DNA from: RGIG3013 sp045538935
Lineage (GTDB): Bacteria; Bacillota; Clostridia; Oscillospirales; Acutalibacteraceae
Length of the DNA: 64,000 nt
Assembly (NCBI GenBank): GCA_045538935.1
Contig: JAZQEI010000011.1
Coordinates: 1 to 64,000, forward strand
Direction of reading: 5' to 3'
A model generated the notes under the pieces. The model searched no databases, was not told the DNA's origin, and was given only the letters and a program-made list of their open reading frames with translations. Of this stretch, positions 51,803 through 61,580 are shown one piece after another. The position numbers were made by a program, and so were the translations under genes. Position 1 is the stretch's first letter. Every line of letters begins with the position of its first letter.

Positions 51803-52728
51803 TTTAACTTTAACCTTTCTGTACTTAATATCTGCATTTTTCCTCCACTAAAAAACGGCAAAACCACCACTGTATCTATAGCACCGCTATCTAAAAGAAT
51901 GGCTATTGGTTTTCTTTTTAGTAAATCTTGCTCGTTAAAAATATGTGCCGTGGTAATAACATCTACACCAGCGTTAAAGCTATTAACTATACTGCTTGCC
52001 TGTTGCAAGGTGGATATTTCATCAAAGGCCACAATGTCGGGATACATAGTCCTTATTGCCATATCTATTCCCTTGTCTACATCAACCCCTAAATAAACAT
52101 CGGTATTGGGTCCTAAATTGTTATAAATCTTGCCGGAATATGCCGCCGAAATTTCTCCGCGCCTATCTATTACGCAAACTCTGTAAAACCTACCTTTTAA
52201 GCCGCTAGATAATATTCTTATAAAGTCGCGCAGCAAGGTGGTTTTGCCACTACCCGGCGGACCCGCAATTAAAACTCCGCCGCCTTTATAAGCCTTGGCA
52301 ATAGGCTCGGCTGAGCCAATTATCTGCTTGGCTATACGTATATTTACAGAAGTAATATTGCTGAGTATTCCGTCATCTGTAAATGTGCCGCACACTCCTG
52401 CTCGGTTGCCATACTTTAAAATTATATAGCCTTCCTTTATCTCATTTATATGCGAATAAACCGAACCCGCCGATAATATTCGATATGTATCTTTTAGGTC
52501 AAAATCACTTATTATAAAAGCACCGCTTGGATTTTTACCTGTTTGTCCGTTTTCATTTACAAACCAAGTATCTGCATTGCTCGTAATGCAAAGCGGACCA
52601 AACGCCCTTAATCGTATTTCTTGTATTTGCTCGGCGGTTTGTATATCAATTTTCTTCAAAATCTTTTGTACATTTGGGGTTACATTTAAAAGTGCATTTT
52701 GGAATGCCTTATAATTTAAACTTTGCAT
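51790..52728 (-). CDS. spoIIIAA: Stage III sporulation protein AA (ATPase)
   Basis: 312 residues. RecA-like ATPase with Walker A IAGPPGSGKTTLLRDFIR, Walker B IVAFDEIST, and an N-terminal region IQEIRLRAFGPLCITSNA common to secretion ATPases. Powers the channel made by the downstream genes. First gene of spoIIIA; the leader between 52729 and 52783 should hold its sigma-E promoter. ATG 52728 after GAGGAGA. Confidence 0.95.
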   Translation of the reverse strand: MQSLNYKAFQNALLNVTPNVQKILKKIDIQTAEQIQEIRLRAFGPLCITSNADTWFVNENGQTGKNPSGAFIISDFDLKDTYRILSAGSVYSHINEIKEGYIILKYGNRAGVCGTFTDDGILSNITSVNIRIAKQIIGSAEPIAKAYKGGGVLIAGPPGSGKTTLLRDFIRILSSGLKGRFYRVCVIDRRGEISAAYSGKIYNNLGPNTDVYLGVDVDKGIDMAIRTMYPDIVAFDEISTLQQASSIVNSFNAGVDVITTAHIFNEQDLLKRKPIAILLDSGAIDTVVVLPFFSGGKMQILSTERLKLKCFL

Positions 52729-52783
52729 TTTGTTCTCCTCGTTCCTACTAAATACTATTAGGCTGTCCTTTTAAATAGAACAA

Positions 52784-52816
52784 AAAAAGCTCCTACTGCA
52801 GTAGGAGCTTTTTATT
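52784..52816. terminator. Terminator of the AraC gene on the minus strand
   Basis: AAAAGCTCCTACT / AGTAGGAGCTTTTT hairpin overlapping the 3' end of the AraC gene. Confidence 0.9.
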
Positions 52817-53603
52817 TCCATGTTTTTTCTAAGACTGTATTACCGTAAGCCTTGGGGCTGTAGCCATAACGAGCTTTAAATAATTTTGCAAAATATTTTG
52901 AATCGGTAAATCCCGATTTTTCGCAAACCTCGCTAACCGAATACAACTGACTTTGTAAAAGCTGCTGAGCGGTTTGAAGCCTTAAATTAATAATATATTG
53001 CTTTGGTGAAACAGAGTAAAGACGTTTAAAAAGTTTTCTGAAATAGGTTGGTGATACCGAGCACATATCGGCCAAAAATGATATTTCTATTTGTTCGCTT
53101 CTAAAATTGCTGTGAATATAGTTTACAGCATTTTTTATATCGGAATCATGGCCTAAATTGTTGAATTTAATTTTTTGCTCTTGGCGGTTAGAAAAATATA
53201 ATAGTTCATAAAGCAACGATATACATTTGTACCTGTATCCTTGTTTTTTTTCTTTCCAAACATCGTACATTTTTTTAAATATTTCTTCTGCATACTGACT
53301 GTTTTCAATGGTCAGTTTTTCTATTTTATTTTTCTTGTTAAAGGTGTAATTTATAAAGTGTACGGCAATAACTGTTTCGTACGATGTTTTTTGCTCGTAC
53401 TGGGCATTTTTAGGTATGTAAAGTAAATCGCCTTTTTTTACCGATATTTTCTCACCCTCGGTTTTGAAATGTCCCCTTCCGTCAAGTCTTAAACTTATGC
53501 TGTCGTAATTTCTGGCCTCTGCGCATTTTGACGACATTTCTCTTCTTTTTAACTTAAATACACCTAATAATTCTAAAGAAAGTTCGTTTTCTGCAAAAAA
53601 CAA
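52812..53603 (-). CDS. AraC-family regulator of the adjacent sugar operon
   Basis: 263 residues, TTG start after GGTGA. The N-terminal region has a cupin-like fold (KKGDLLYIPKNAQYEQKTSY); the C-terminus has two HTH motifs (IEISFLADMCSVSPTYFRKLFK; VSEVCEKSGFTDSKYFAKLF) and SPKAYG. Divergent from the operon beginning at 53747, which it likely activates. Placed immediately next to spoIIIAA, so the accessory unit lies against a sporulation operon. Confidence 0.9.
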   Translation of the reverse strand: MFFAENELSLELLGVFKLKRREMSSKCAEARNYDSISLRLDGRGHFKTEGEKISVKKGDLLYIPKNAQYEQKTSYETVIAVHFINYTFNKKNKIEKLTIENSQYAEEIFKKMYDVWKEKKQGYRYKCISLLYELLYFSNRQEQKIKFNNLGHDSDIKNAVNYIHSNFRSEQIEISFLADMCSVSPTYFRKLFKRLYSVSPKQYIINLRLQTAQQLLQSQLYSVSEVCEKSGFTDSKYFAKLFKARYGYSPKAYGNTVLEKTWK

Positions 53604-53746
53604 AACTAATCACCACCACAATAAATATACCCGTATTTTAAAATAAAGTCAAGTTTCGTTTTATACACTTTTTTGAGCGATTTATAGGTTTATGTTTTAT
53701 ATGCTACATTATATAATTAAGACATAAACTTAAAGGAGGAGTTTTT

Positions 53747-54778
53747 ATGGCAATTAAACACACCGCAGTAAGCTATTACGGACTTGGTTACGTAGAGCAT
53801 GCAATTGAAGATTTTAAAGAAATGAAAGACCACGGTTGCGATACCGTAATTTTGGCTATCACAGAGTTCGATGTGGACTTTTGGTTCCCCAACATTAACA
53901 ACATAGTAAAGGCCGCACACGAACTTGGCCTTCGTGTTATAGCAGACCCTTGGGGAATCGGTAAATATTTTGGTGGCGAACAGGTTTCGCTTTTCTTACA
54001 AAACAACATTCACCACCGTCAAGTATCGGCATACACAGGCGAAGTACTTAATGCCGCTTGCTTTAACACAAATTCTTTCCGTGATTACTTCAAAAACATT
54101 TGCCTTAAAATCGCAAAGAACACCGAAGTAGACGGATTTTTCTGGGATGAGCCTCACTACGCTTACCCCAAGGCATACGCTTCTATTACAGGCGGTGCAG
54201 GTGACGATTGGGCTTGCAGATGTCCTGAGTGTATGAAGAAGTTCGAAGAATACTACGGCTATGAAATGCCCAAGTTTATGAACGATGACGTTAAGCAGTT
54301 CCGTTGGAGAGAGGCTCTCTTTACCCTTTCTGATACATCTAAGGCACTAAAAGAATATAATCCTAATTTAGAAATTACTTGCTGTGTTCACGCAACACTT
54401 AACAGCTACTATGTAACCGAGCTTCGCGGTTACGATAATTGGGATATGGTAGCATCTTGCCCGTATTTTGATGTTTTCTCTACCACAATTATTAACTGGA
54501 CCTTGCCCGAAAGCTTCTTCCGTGAAATTACCGAAAGAACCGTAGCTATGGCTAAAAAGTACGGCAAGCAGAGTGAGCGTTGGCTTATGGGTTACAACAA
54601 GCGTCCAGATGATTTTGCTCAAATCGACAAGGTTGTTGATATGTACGAAGAACTTGGCGTTGACCGTCTTGCTACATGGACCTACCGTGGCGGTTACGGA
54701 ACTTCAGTTGCCGCAAAAGATCCGTTAGAGCTTTGGGACAATATTGGCAGAAATTACAAGAGAGTTCTTAAAAAATGA
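53747..54778 (+). CDS. TIM-barrel glycosidase-like protein
   Basis: 343 residues, no signal peptide. Barrel strands are visible: CDTVILAITEFDVDFW, GLRVIADPWGIGK, VDGFFWDEPHYAYP, WDMVASCPYFDV, LATWTYRGGYG. A likely metal or structural knuckle ACRCPECMKKF lies in the middle, as in some DUF4015-like barrels. FWDEPH supplies candidate carboxylates. The exact family is not clear. First gene of the sugar operon; overlaps the SIS gene by ATGA. Confidence 0.55.
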   Translation: MAIKHTAVSYYGLGYVEHAIEDFKEMKDHGCDTVILAITEFDVDFWFPNINNIVKAAHELGLRVIADPWGIGKYFGGEQVSLFLQNNIHHRQVSAYTGEVLNAACFNTNSFRDYFKNICLKIAKNTEVDGFFWDEPHYAYPKAYASITGGAGDDWACRCPECMKKFEEYYGYEMPKFMNDDVKQFRWREALFTLSDTSKALKEYNPNLEITCCVHATLNSYYVTELRGYDNWDMVASCPYFDVFSTTIINWTLPESFFREITERTVAMAKKYGKQSERWLMGYNKRPDDFAQIDKVVDMYEELGVDRLATWTYRGGYGTSVAAKDPLELWDNIGRNYKRVLKK

Positions 54779-55497
54779 TTTTTGAAAAATATTACTCAGA
54801 AGTTGTAGACATTTTAGAAAAAATCAAAAATACTCAAGCCGAAAAAATCGAATCTGCCGCTAAGCAAGTAGCAAAAACCATAGAGAACGACGGTATAATA
54901 TATATTTTCGGTTGCGGTCATTCCCACCTTATAGGCCTTGACTGCTTTTATAGAGCAGGCGGACTTGCAAATGTATGTGCTATGCTCGATACCGACCTAA
55001 TGCTACATAACGGCGCAGCCAAAAGCAGTAAAATAGAAAAGATGAGTGGCATTGCTGATAGTATTTTTGAAAGATATTGTTTAACCAAAAACGATGTTCT
55101 TTTCATAATTTCTACAAGCGGTAAAAACGCTGTTCCGTGTGAAATGGCACAGGTAGCTACAAAAAACGGCATACCAAACATTTCGGTAATATCTGGTGAA
55201 TATTTTAACGATAAAACCAGTACCAAAAAATTATACGAATGCTCCGATATGTACATAGACAACTGTGTTCCCCATGGTGATGCAGTTATGGATATAGAGG
55301 GCACATCGGTTAAAATGGGTAGCGTTTCAACTGCAGCAAGCTCGTTTATATTGCAGTCGGTGCTGTTAGAAGCAGCCGAAATAGCAGCTAAAAACGGTGC
55401 AGAGGTACCTATATATAAAAGTGGCAATATAGATGGCGGTGCAGAGTATAACAAAAAGCTTATAAAAGAATACCTGCCGCGCATTAAGCATCTTTGA
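54775..55497 (+). CDS. SIS-domain phosphosugar-binding protein (DUF2529/UPF0309-like)
   Basis: 240 residues. A single SIS domain (YIFGCGHSHLIGLDCFYRAG at about 40-60; FIISTSGKNAVPCEMAQVAT; NCVPHGDAVMDIEG). Such proteins isomerise or bind amino-sugar phosphates. The second gene at 56345 encodes a related SIS protein, so two subunits of a heteromeric isomerase/phosphatase are possible. Overlaps the previous gene by ATGA. Confidence 0.85.
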   Translation: MIFEKYYSEVVDILEKIKNTQAEKIESAAKQVAKTIENDGIIYIFGCGHSHLIGLDCFYRAGGLANVCAMLDTDLMLHNGAAKSSKIEKMSGIADSIFERYCLTKNDVLFIISTSGKNAVPCEMAQVATKNGIPNISVISGEYFNDKTSTKKLYECSDMYIDNCVPHGDAVMDIEGTSVKMGSVSTAASSFILQSVLLEAAEIAAKNGAEVPIYKSGNIDGGAEYNKKLIKEYLPRIKHL

Positions 55498-55506
55498 GGT
55501 GTAAAA

Positions 55507-56352
55507 ATGGCTAAGATTTCGGTTATAGGAATTTGCGGTAATTCCATATTTATGAACGTAGACCATTTTCACGAGCGTGGCGAAACCCTGGTTGCCAACA
55601 GTGTTTTTGAAGAAATAGGCGGCAAGGGTATAAATCAAGCCATAGCTTGCGCTAGAGTGGGTGCAGAGGTTTCGTTCCTTGCCGCAATTGGTGATGATAA
55701 TGACGGTGAAAAGTGCCGTTTGTGTGCAAAAGAGAACAATGTTAACGGTTTTTTTGCCGTAAAAGAAAATCAAAAAACCACCTTTGCGGTAATTTTAACC
55801 GACAAACATGGTGAAAATCAGGTAACAGGTTTTAGAAATGCCGAACTAACAGTAACCGATGTAATTAACTTTGAAAGTGAAATTGCAAGTAGTGATATTT
55901 TGCTTTTGCAAAACGAAGTTCCTTTTGATGTTAACGAAAAAGCTGTTGAGCTTGCGAACAAGCACAATGTAAAGGTTATTTTAAATCCTGCACCAATAAG
56001 AGAAATTTCGAATTTTATTGCTATCTCTGTTTTTGCAGTTACACCAAACGAGCAAGAAAGTAAGGCAATAGAAATTTCTCGTTTTAAAAACTGTATTACC
56101 ACCCTTGGCAAAAACGGGTGCAATATTAATGGACAAACCAATATAAATGCGCTAGCAGTTAAAGCTGTAGATACCACCGGTGCCGGCGATACCTTCAACG
56201 GTGTTTTAGCCGTTTGCATTGCAGAAGGTATGTCTATACAAAAGGCTTGCAAATATGCTGTTTGTGCATCGGGTTTAAGCGTTACAAAAAAATATGTTTT
56301 AAATTCCATTCCTACAAGGGATGAAATAGAAAGGAAGATGGCAAGTGAATGA
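55507..56352 (+). CDS. PfkB/ribokinase-family sugar kinase
   Basis: 281 residues. GGKGINQAIACARVGAEVSF is the PfkB signature 1, and DTTGAGDTFNGVLAV signature 2, with the catalytic Asp in GAGD. NPAPI adds a conserved kinase strand. The GGKxxNQA pattern is that of ribokinases; the substrate here is likely a sugar or nucleoside released by the adjacent hydrolases. GAGGTG, ATG 55507; ends overlapping the next SIS gene. Confidence 0.9.
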   Translation: MAKISVIGICGNSIFMNVDHFHERGETLVANSVFEEIGGKGINQAIACARVGAEVSFLAAIGDDNDGEKCRLCAKENNVNGFFAVKENQKTTFAVILTDKHGENQVTGFRNAELTVTDVINFESEIASSDILLLQNEVPFDVNEKAVELANKHNVKVILNPAPIREISNFIAISVFAVTPNEQESKAIEISRFKNCITTLGKNGCNINGQTNINALAVKAVDTTGAGDTFNGVLAVCIAEGMSIQKACKYAVCASGLSVTKKYVLNSIPTRDEIERKMASE

Positions 56353-57094
56353 TTTCGGTTATTTTGAAAGTTTAATGCAAAACTTTAAAATTGTAAACGA
56401 AACACAAGGCGAAAATATTAAAAAAGCGGCATCGTTAATGGCAGATGCAATAGAGAACGACCGTCTTATAAACGTTTATGCCGGCGGCGGTCACACCACA
56501 CTTTGTATGGGTGAAATGTTCTTTCGTGCCGGTGGACTTTCATGTATAAATCCAATTATGGAAACAGGTCTTTCTGTTTTCAACCAAGCTTTAAAGTATT
56601 TAGAGCTTGAGCGTACCGTTAATTACGGCAGCGCAATTATGAAATACTATGACCTTAAAAAAGATGATTTACTTATAGTATTCCATAACATAGGCATAAA
56701 CCCTGCTACCATTGACGCAGTTATGGAAGCCAAGAAAAACGGCGTAAAAATAATTGCAGTATCTAGCACCTATTGGCAAGAGCAAATGCCGGCAGATCAT
56801 TTTATTCGTCATCCTAACAAAACAAATCTGTTCGACTATGCAGATGTTTGCATAGATGACTTTAACCCTGTTGGCGATGCGGTTGTAAATGTACCGGGTC
56901 TTGATACTCCAATTGCTCCGGTTTCTAATATAATTGACTTTTACATTGCACATTTATTAGAAATTGAGTGTGTAAAACAGTGTATCGACCGTGGCATAAC
57001 ACCTCCCGTTTGGTCAAGCGCTAACACCCCTGGCGGCGACGAGAAAAACGCTGCATACTTAGAAAAATACAAACCACGTATTAAAATGCTATAA
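56345..57094 (+). CDS. SIS-domain phosphosugar-binding protein (second)
   Basis: 249 residues, GTG start, overlapping the kinase gene end. VYAGGGHTTLCMGEMFFRAGG parallels the first SIS protein; LIVFHNIGINPATIDAVMEA and the NPVGDAVVNVPG segment follow. Homologous to the 54775 gene (both end in a KPRIK/LPRIK motif), so the operon carries a diverged SIS pair around the kinase. Confidence 0.88.
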   Translation: MNDFGYFESLMQNFKIVNETQGENIKKAASLMADAIENDRLINVYAGGGHTTLCMGEMFFRAGGLSCINPIMETGLSVFNQALKYLELERTVNYGSAIMKYYDLKKDDLLIVFHNIGINPATIDAVMEAKKNGVKIIAVSSTYWQEQMPADHFIRHPNKTNLFDYADVCIDDFNPVGDAVVNVPGLDTPIAPVSNIIDFYIAHLLEIECVKQCIDRGITPPVWSSANTPGGDEKNAAYLEKYKPRIKML

Positions 57095-57119
57095 GCATTT
57101 ACATAAAGGAGTTTTTAAA

Positions 57120-58475
57120 ATGACAAAGCAAGAACTTTTAGCAAAAATGCTCATTGAACCCAAAGAACTTATTTTAAAGGAAGGTACCTTTAAAAAAGAC
57201 AAGAACGCAAAGGTATTCACCAACATTGATACCGACTTCTCTTACCTTTTAGAGCTTGCAGGCTTTAGTGGTAAGACCGAAAACGTTTATTACGATTTAG
57301 GCGGCACTTATGTTATCGCAATCGGCAAAGGCGAAGTTGACTTAAACGAAGTTGATTTTTACGATGACGAAGAATACTTTATGGATATTAACGGTGATAA
57401 CCTTGTTATCGCATCGGCAACAGTAGGCGGCGCACTTTTAGGTCTTAAGGCATTTATAAGAATGTCTGAAGAACTTGGCGAAATGCCTCAGATGACCATT
57501 CAAGATTACCCCAATATCCCCTTCCGTGCAGTTCATACCTGCGTTTTCCGTCCTGATGACGGTTCTGAAAAGGAAGAAAGCCATCCTGAATATATTAAGA
57601 AGATGATTAAGACCGCTGCAATTTCGGGTTATAATCACATCTTCGTTGAGTTCTGGGGTATGTTCCCGTATTCTTTAGATTACGCACATTGGCCCAACGC
57701 TTACACTAAAGAAGAAATCGAAGATTTAGTAAGCTTTGCAATCGATAAAATGCACATCACACCCATTCCTGCACAAAATCTTACTTCTCACGCAGGTTGG
57801 AGCAGAATTATCACACGTAAGCACACTGTATTAGACCAAAGACCTGACCTTGAAGACATGTACATTCCTGGTGGCTGGTGCTTTGCTACAGAAAATCCCA
57901 AGACAAAAGAGTTTATAAAGACTCTTATTGACGAGCTTGTTGCAATGTTCCGTAATCCTCCTTACCTACATTGCTGCTGCGATAAGTGCTTTGGCTTTGG
58001 TTCTACCGAAGAAGACCGCACAATGAGTGCCGATGTTTTATTTGCTAAGCACATTTCGTTCTTAAACTCTTATCTTTCTGAGAAGAACGTTCGTATGGTT
58101 ATGTGGGGCGATATGCTTTATTCTTCTATGGACGCTCTTTATTGGAAGTGTAACGAGAAGACCGCAGACCTATTACCCAAGAACATTCTTATCAACATCT
58201 GGACACACAACAACCCAGGTAAGAACTGGCAAGATGCTGCTTACTTTGAAGATAAGGGCTTTGAAACAGTATATTCTCCCTTTATTAACGAAGATAGTAT
58301 TGAAAGCATGGTTGAGGTTTGCCGTAACAGAGGCAGCCACGGTATGGTACAAACCACATGGCACAAACCCCAAACTGCAGTTCCTTACGTAATTTTAACA
58401 GGTGCACTTCAGTGGTGCGGCAAGCGTCCCGAAGAAGACGTAAGAAAGAACTTTGCAGACACTTGGTACAAATAA
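57120..58475 (+). CDS. GH20-like protein with Lys at the catalytic acid/base position
   Basis: 451 residues, no signal peptide. GH20 features are visible: the N-terminal domain ends TVGGALLGLKAFIRM, then the barrel MTIQDYPNIPFRAVHTCV, HITPIPAQNLTSHAGW, and PPYLHCCCDKCFGFG. In GH20 enzymes the last segment reads HxGxDE...LGxG, with Asp-Glu as the catalytic pair; here it is Asp288-Lys289. If the alignment is right the acid/base Glu is lost, so activity would need another residue or another chemistry, or the protein may only bind its ligand. Highly expressed-type codon use and strong AGGAG. Confidence 0.75.
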   Translation: MTKQELLAKMLIEPKELILKEGTFKKDKNAKVFTNIDTDFSYLLELAGFSGKTENVYYDLGGTYVIAIGKGEVDLNEVDFYDDEEYFMDINGDNLVIASATVGGALLGLKAFIRMSEELGEMPQMTIQDYPNIPFRAVHTCVFRPDDGSEKEESHPEYIKKMIKTAAISGYNHIFVEFWGMFPYSLDYAHWPNAYTKEEIEDLVSFAIDKMHITPIPAQNLTSHAGWSRIITRKHTVLDQRPDLEDMYIPGGWCFATENPKTKEFIKTLIDELVAMFRNPPYLHCCCDKCFGFGSTEEDRTMSADVLFAKHISFLNSYLSEKNVRMVMWGDMLYSSMDALYWKCNEKTADLLPKNILINIWTHNNPGKNWQDAAYFEDKGFETVYSPFINEDSIESMVEVCRNRGSHGMVQTTWHKPQTAVPYVILTGALQWCGKRPEEDVRKNFADTWYK

Positions 58476-58490
58476 TAGGAGGTATCCCCT

Positions 58491-59591
58491 ATGATTGATA
58501 AAAATAAAGTAGTTATTCCAGAACGCTTTAAAGACCACCCCATATTTAACGAGTTACTTTGCGGTACAAACTTTGGCTTTTTGGCAAAACGCGGTTACTA
58601 TAACACCGAAACCGCCAAAGCACAGCCCGAGATTATGCGCAAAACCGGCATAAACTGGACCACTCTTAATATGAACTTCTGTCAGTCAAAATATTATTCT
58701 GACAAGGTTTATCTAGACTTCGAGTATTCCACAGGCGAGCTTGAACTTGCCGAAATGGTAAAAAGACTTCACGACAGCGGCATAAAGGTTTTATTTAAGC
58801 CCTGCCTTACCTCGCTTGATGGCGCTTGGATGGGTTGCGTAAAGTTCCCCACCAAAGATTCATTATCGCAAATTCAGGGTGTTGATAACGACTATTGGGG
58901 CAAATGGTCAAAGTCGTTTATTGAGGCTGAAAAATACTTTGCCGAATTCGCAGAGCGCACAGGCATTGACTCTATGATTATTGGTGCTGAATATTTAGGT
59001 ACCGAGGGTCAAAATGAGATGTGGGAAAAGGTAATCGAGGAAGTTAGACAGCGTTATAGCGGTCCTATTACCTACGAATTCACCTGCGACTCCAGAAAGC
59101 AGTATGACCTTAACTGGTTTAAGGATCTTGACTTCTTAAGCTACAGCTATTATCCGCCGGCAGTACCTGTTACTCCCGATATGATAAGCAGCATTGAAGC
59201 AATACGTGCTACACCCGATTATACCGTTGACGATATGGCTGCACACTTAGCAAAGAGAAAGCCCAGAATTGAATCTATTTCTGAGCGCTTTGGTAATAAG
59301 CCTATTGCATTTACCGAATACGGTGTTCGCTCGGCTCACGGCTGCATAATGCGTCCGTACGACTTCTTGTGGGATACCCCTTATGACGGTCAACAGCAAG
59401 CAGACTTTATGGAAGCTTCTTTCCGTACATTCTGGGAGTTGCCTCAATGGATGGGCTTCTTCTGGTGGAAATGGGATGAAACCCAAAACAGACCTCAGTA
59501 CAAGGGTGACCCAAGAGGTGACCGTGGCTTTACTATTCAAGGTAAGCCTGCTGAAGAAGTTATGCGCAGATGGCTTGCTAAAAACAAATAA
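58491..59591 (+). CDS. GH113-like glycosidase
   Basis: 366 residues. Barrel segments GTNFGFLAKRGYYNTE, GINWTTLNMNFCQSKYY, GIKVLFKPCLTSLDGAW, SMIIGAEYLGTEG (candidate acid/base Glu), FTEYGVRSAHG (candidate nucleophile Glu), and GFFWWKWDE resemble GH113 beta-mannanase and related TIM barrels. No signal peptide, so it acts on internalised oligosaccharide. Last gene of the operon, followed by a terminator. AGGAGG precedes ATG 58491. Confidence 0.75.
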   Translation: MIDKNKVVIPERFKDHPIFNELLCGTNFGFLAKRGYYNTETAKAQPEIMRKTGINWTTLNMNFCQSKYYSDKVYLDFEYSTGELELAEMVKRLHDSGIKVLFKPCLTSLDGAWMGCVKFPTKDSLSQIQGVDNDYWGKWSKSFIEAEKYFAEFAERTGIDSMIIGAEYLGTEGQNEMWEKVIEEVRQRYSGPITYEFTCDSRKQYDLNWFKDLDFLSYSYYPPAVPVTPDMISSIEAIRATPDYTVDDMAAHLAKRKPRIESISERFGNKPIAFTEYGVRSAHGCIMRPYDFLWDTPYDGQQQADFMEASFRTFWELPQWMGFFWWKWDETQNRPQYKGDPRGDRGFTIQGKPAEEVMRRWLAKNK

Positions 59592-59619
59592 ATCTTCAAT
59601 AGCTCCTTTTCTTTAAAAC

Positions 59620-59657
59620 AACAAAGAGCTCGGCAAGTTTGCCGAGCTCTTTGTTGT
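59620..59657. terminator. Bidirectional terminator
   Basis: AACAAAGAGCTCGGCAA / TTGCCGAGCTCTTTGTT, 17-bp stem between converging operon and yebC. Confidence 0.95.
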
Positions 59658-59677
59658 TTATTTTCATTAAATATATT

Positions 59678-60409
59678 TTATTCTTCAGGTGCTTCCCAGT
59701 TGTGCCAAATTTCTTGAACGTCGTCGTTATCTTCAAGCATATCTATAAGTCTTTCCATTTTGGCACGCATTTCTTCATCGTCTATTGCTGTAGTTGTGTT
59801 AGGTACATAAGCAATTTCAGCCGATAAGAACTTATAACCCTTTTGCTCTAATGCAGAGCAAACATTACCAAACTGTGTTGGGTCGGTAGAAATCTCGAAA
59901 ATATCACCATCAAAATTAAAGTCATCTGCACCTGCATCTAATGCATCTTCCATAACGGTGTCTTCGTCTAGTCCCTCACCCTCAATTACAATTAAGCCCT
60001 TGCGGGTAAACATAAACATAACCGATCCGTTTTGGCCTAAATTACCGCCGTTTTTATCAAAATAATGTCGTAAATCACCGGCAGTTCTGTTGCGGTTATC
60101 GGTTAATGTTTCTACAACAACTGCAACTCCGCATGGGCCATAACCCTCGTAAACTATTTCTTCATAGTTGTTTCCGTCGGTCTCGCCCGCTGCCTTTTTG
60201 ATAATTCTTTCAATATTATCGTTAGGTACGTTGGCTGCCTTTGCCTTAGCAATAACATCCTTTAACTTACTGTTTTCATTAACATTTGGGCCGCCCGCTT
60301 TAACAACCATTGCAAGCTCTCTACCTATTTTTGTAAAGATTTTTGCACGTTGTTGGTCGGTCTTTTCTTTTTTGCGTTTAATGGTACTCCATTTGGAATG
60401 TCCAGACAT
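59678..60409 (-). CDS. yebC: YebC/PmpR (TACO1) family translational/transcriptional regulator
   Basis: 243 residues, the usual length. MSGHSKWSTIKRKKEKTDQQ, ARAKIFTKIGRELAM-type start and GPCGVAVVVETLTDNRNRTA are the family hallmarks. Recent work links YebC to translation of proline-rich stretches; older work to transcription. The real start is ATG 60409 (MSGHSKW), well short of the longest open frame. Confidence 0.95.
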   Translation of the reverse strand: MSGHSKWSTIKRKKEKTDQQRAKIFTKIGRELAMVVKAGGPNVNENSKLKDVIAKAKAANVPNDNIERIIKKAAGETDGNNYEEIVYEGYGPCGVAVVVETLTDNRNRTAGDLRHYFDKNGGNLGQNGSVMFMFTRKGLIVIEGEGLDEDTVMEDALDAGADDFNFDGDIFEISTDPTQFGNVCSALEQKGYKFLSAEIAYVPNTTTAIDDEEMRAKMERLIDMLEDNDDVQEIWHNWEAPEE

Positions 60410-60474
60410 TAAAATACTTCCTCTCAAAAAAACTTTATATATTTTAGCACAAATTGTCGTTAAGTACAAGTGTT

Positions 60475-61440
60475 TTATTTGTTTTGGCTTATAGCAAATT
60501 CACAAATGCGCTCAATATCATCAAAGGTGTTAATTTCAGAGCACATTCTTCTTATTGCTGCGGCTGAATGAAGCCCTTTGGTATACCATGCGGTATGCTT
60601 TCTGGCTTCTAAAAGAGCATTGTGCTCATCCTTAAACTGCAGCATAAGTTTTATATGCTTTTTCATGATTTCGCATCGCTCATATACGTTAGGCTCCGGC
60701 AACAAAACGCCGTCTTTTAAATAAGTATTTATATTTTTAAATATCCAAGGTGCGCCCATTGCACCTCTTCCCACCATCAAAAAATCACAACCGGTTTGCT
60801 CGTACATAAGTTTTGCGGCTTTGGGACTGTCAACATCGCCATTGCCAATTACGGGAATTTTCACCGCTTGTTTTACTTCTTTTATAATTTGCCAGTCGGC
60901 AGATGGGGCATACATTTGCTTTCGGGTGCGACCATGCACCGTAATTGCCGCCGCTCCGGCCTGCTCGCAAAGAACAGCTAATTCTACGGCATTTATATTA
61001 TCTTCATCCCAACCCGAGCGCATTTTTACGGTAACGGGCACGGGTACTGCATTTACCACTTGCTTTACAATTTCTGCCGCAAGTTTTACATTTTTCATCA
61101 AAGCCGAGCCCCCACCGTTAGAGGTTACTTTAGGGGCAGGACAGCCCATATTTATATCTATAAAATCGGGCTTAAAATCCAATGCTTTTTCGGCTGCTTT
61201 TGCCATTGTGTATGGATCACTACCAAAAAGTTGAGAAGCATATGGGCGCTCGTTATCGTTTACCGACAAAAGCTCATACGACTTTTTATCGTTCATAGAT
61301 ACACCCTTTGCGCTTACAAGCTCACCCACAGTATACGCCGCGCCAAAATCTTTGCAAAGTGTGCGCATTGCTTTATCGGCAACACCCGCCATTGGTGCTA
61401 AAGCAGCATATCCATTTATATTTAAAGAGCCAATTTTCAT
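60475..61440 (-). CDS. dusB: tRNA-dihydrouridine synthase (DusB type)
   Basis: 321 residues. FMN-binding LAPMAGVADKAMRTL, FIDINMGCPAPKVTSNGGGSAL with the catalytic region, ITVHGRTRKQMY and IGNGDVDSPKAAKLM. Reduces uridine in tRNA D-loops with FMN and NADPH. ATG 61440 follows GGGTGA at good spacing; a TTG 12 bases earlier is the alternative. Diverges from polA. Confidence 0.93.
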   Translation of the reverse strand: MKIGSLNINGYAALAPMAGVADKAMRTLCKDFGAAYTVGELVSAKGVSMNDKKSYELLSVNDNERPYASQLFGSDPYTMAKAAEKALDFKPDFIDINMGCPAPKVTSNGGGSALMKNVKLAAEIVKQVVNAVPVPVTVKMRSGWDEDNINAVELAVLCEQAGAAAITVHGRTRKQMYAPSADWQIIKEVKQAVKIPVIGNGDVDSPKAAKLMYEQTGCDFLMVGRGAMGAPWIFKNINTYLKDGVLLPEPNVYERCEIMKKHIKLMLQFKDEHNALLEARKHTAWYTKGLHSAAAIRRMCSEINTFDDIERICEFAISQNK

Positions 61441-61580
61441 TGAATCACCCAAACTTAAAATACTAATTAAAATTATACATATTTTTTTGGTGGTGTCAAT
61501 TTTAAAAAAGTGGTGACAATATTACGGTGTTATGATATAATATATAGATAAAATTTTTATTTGCTTTTGGAGGAATAAAA

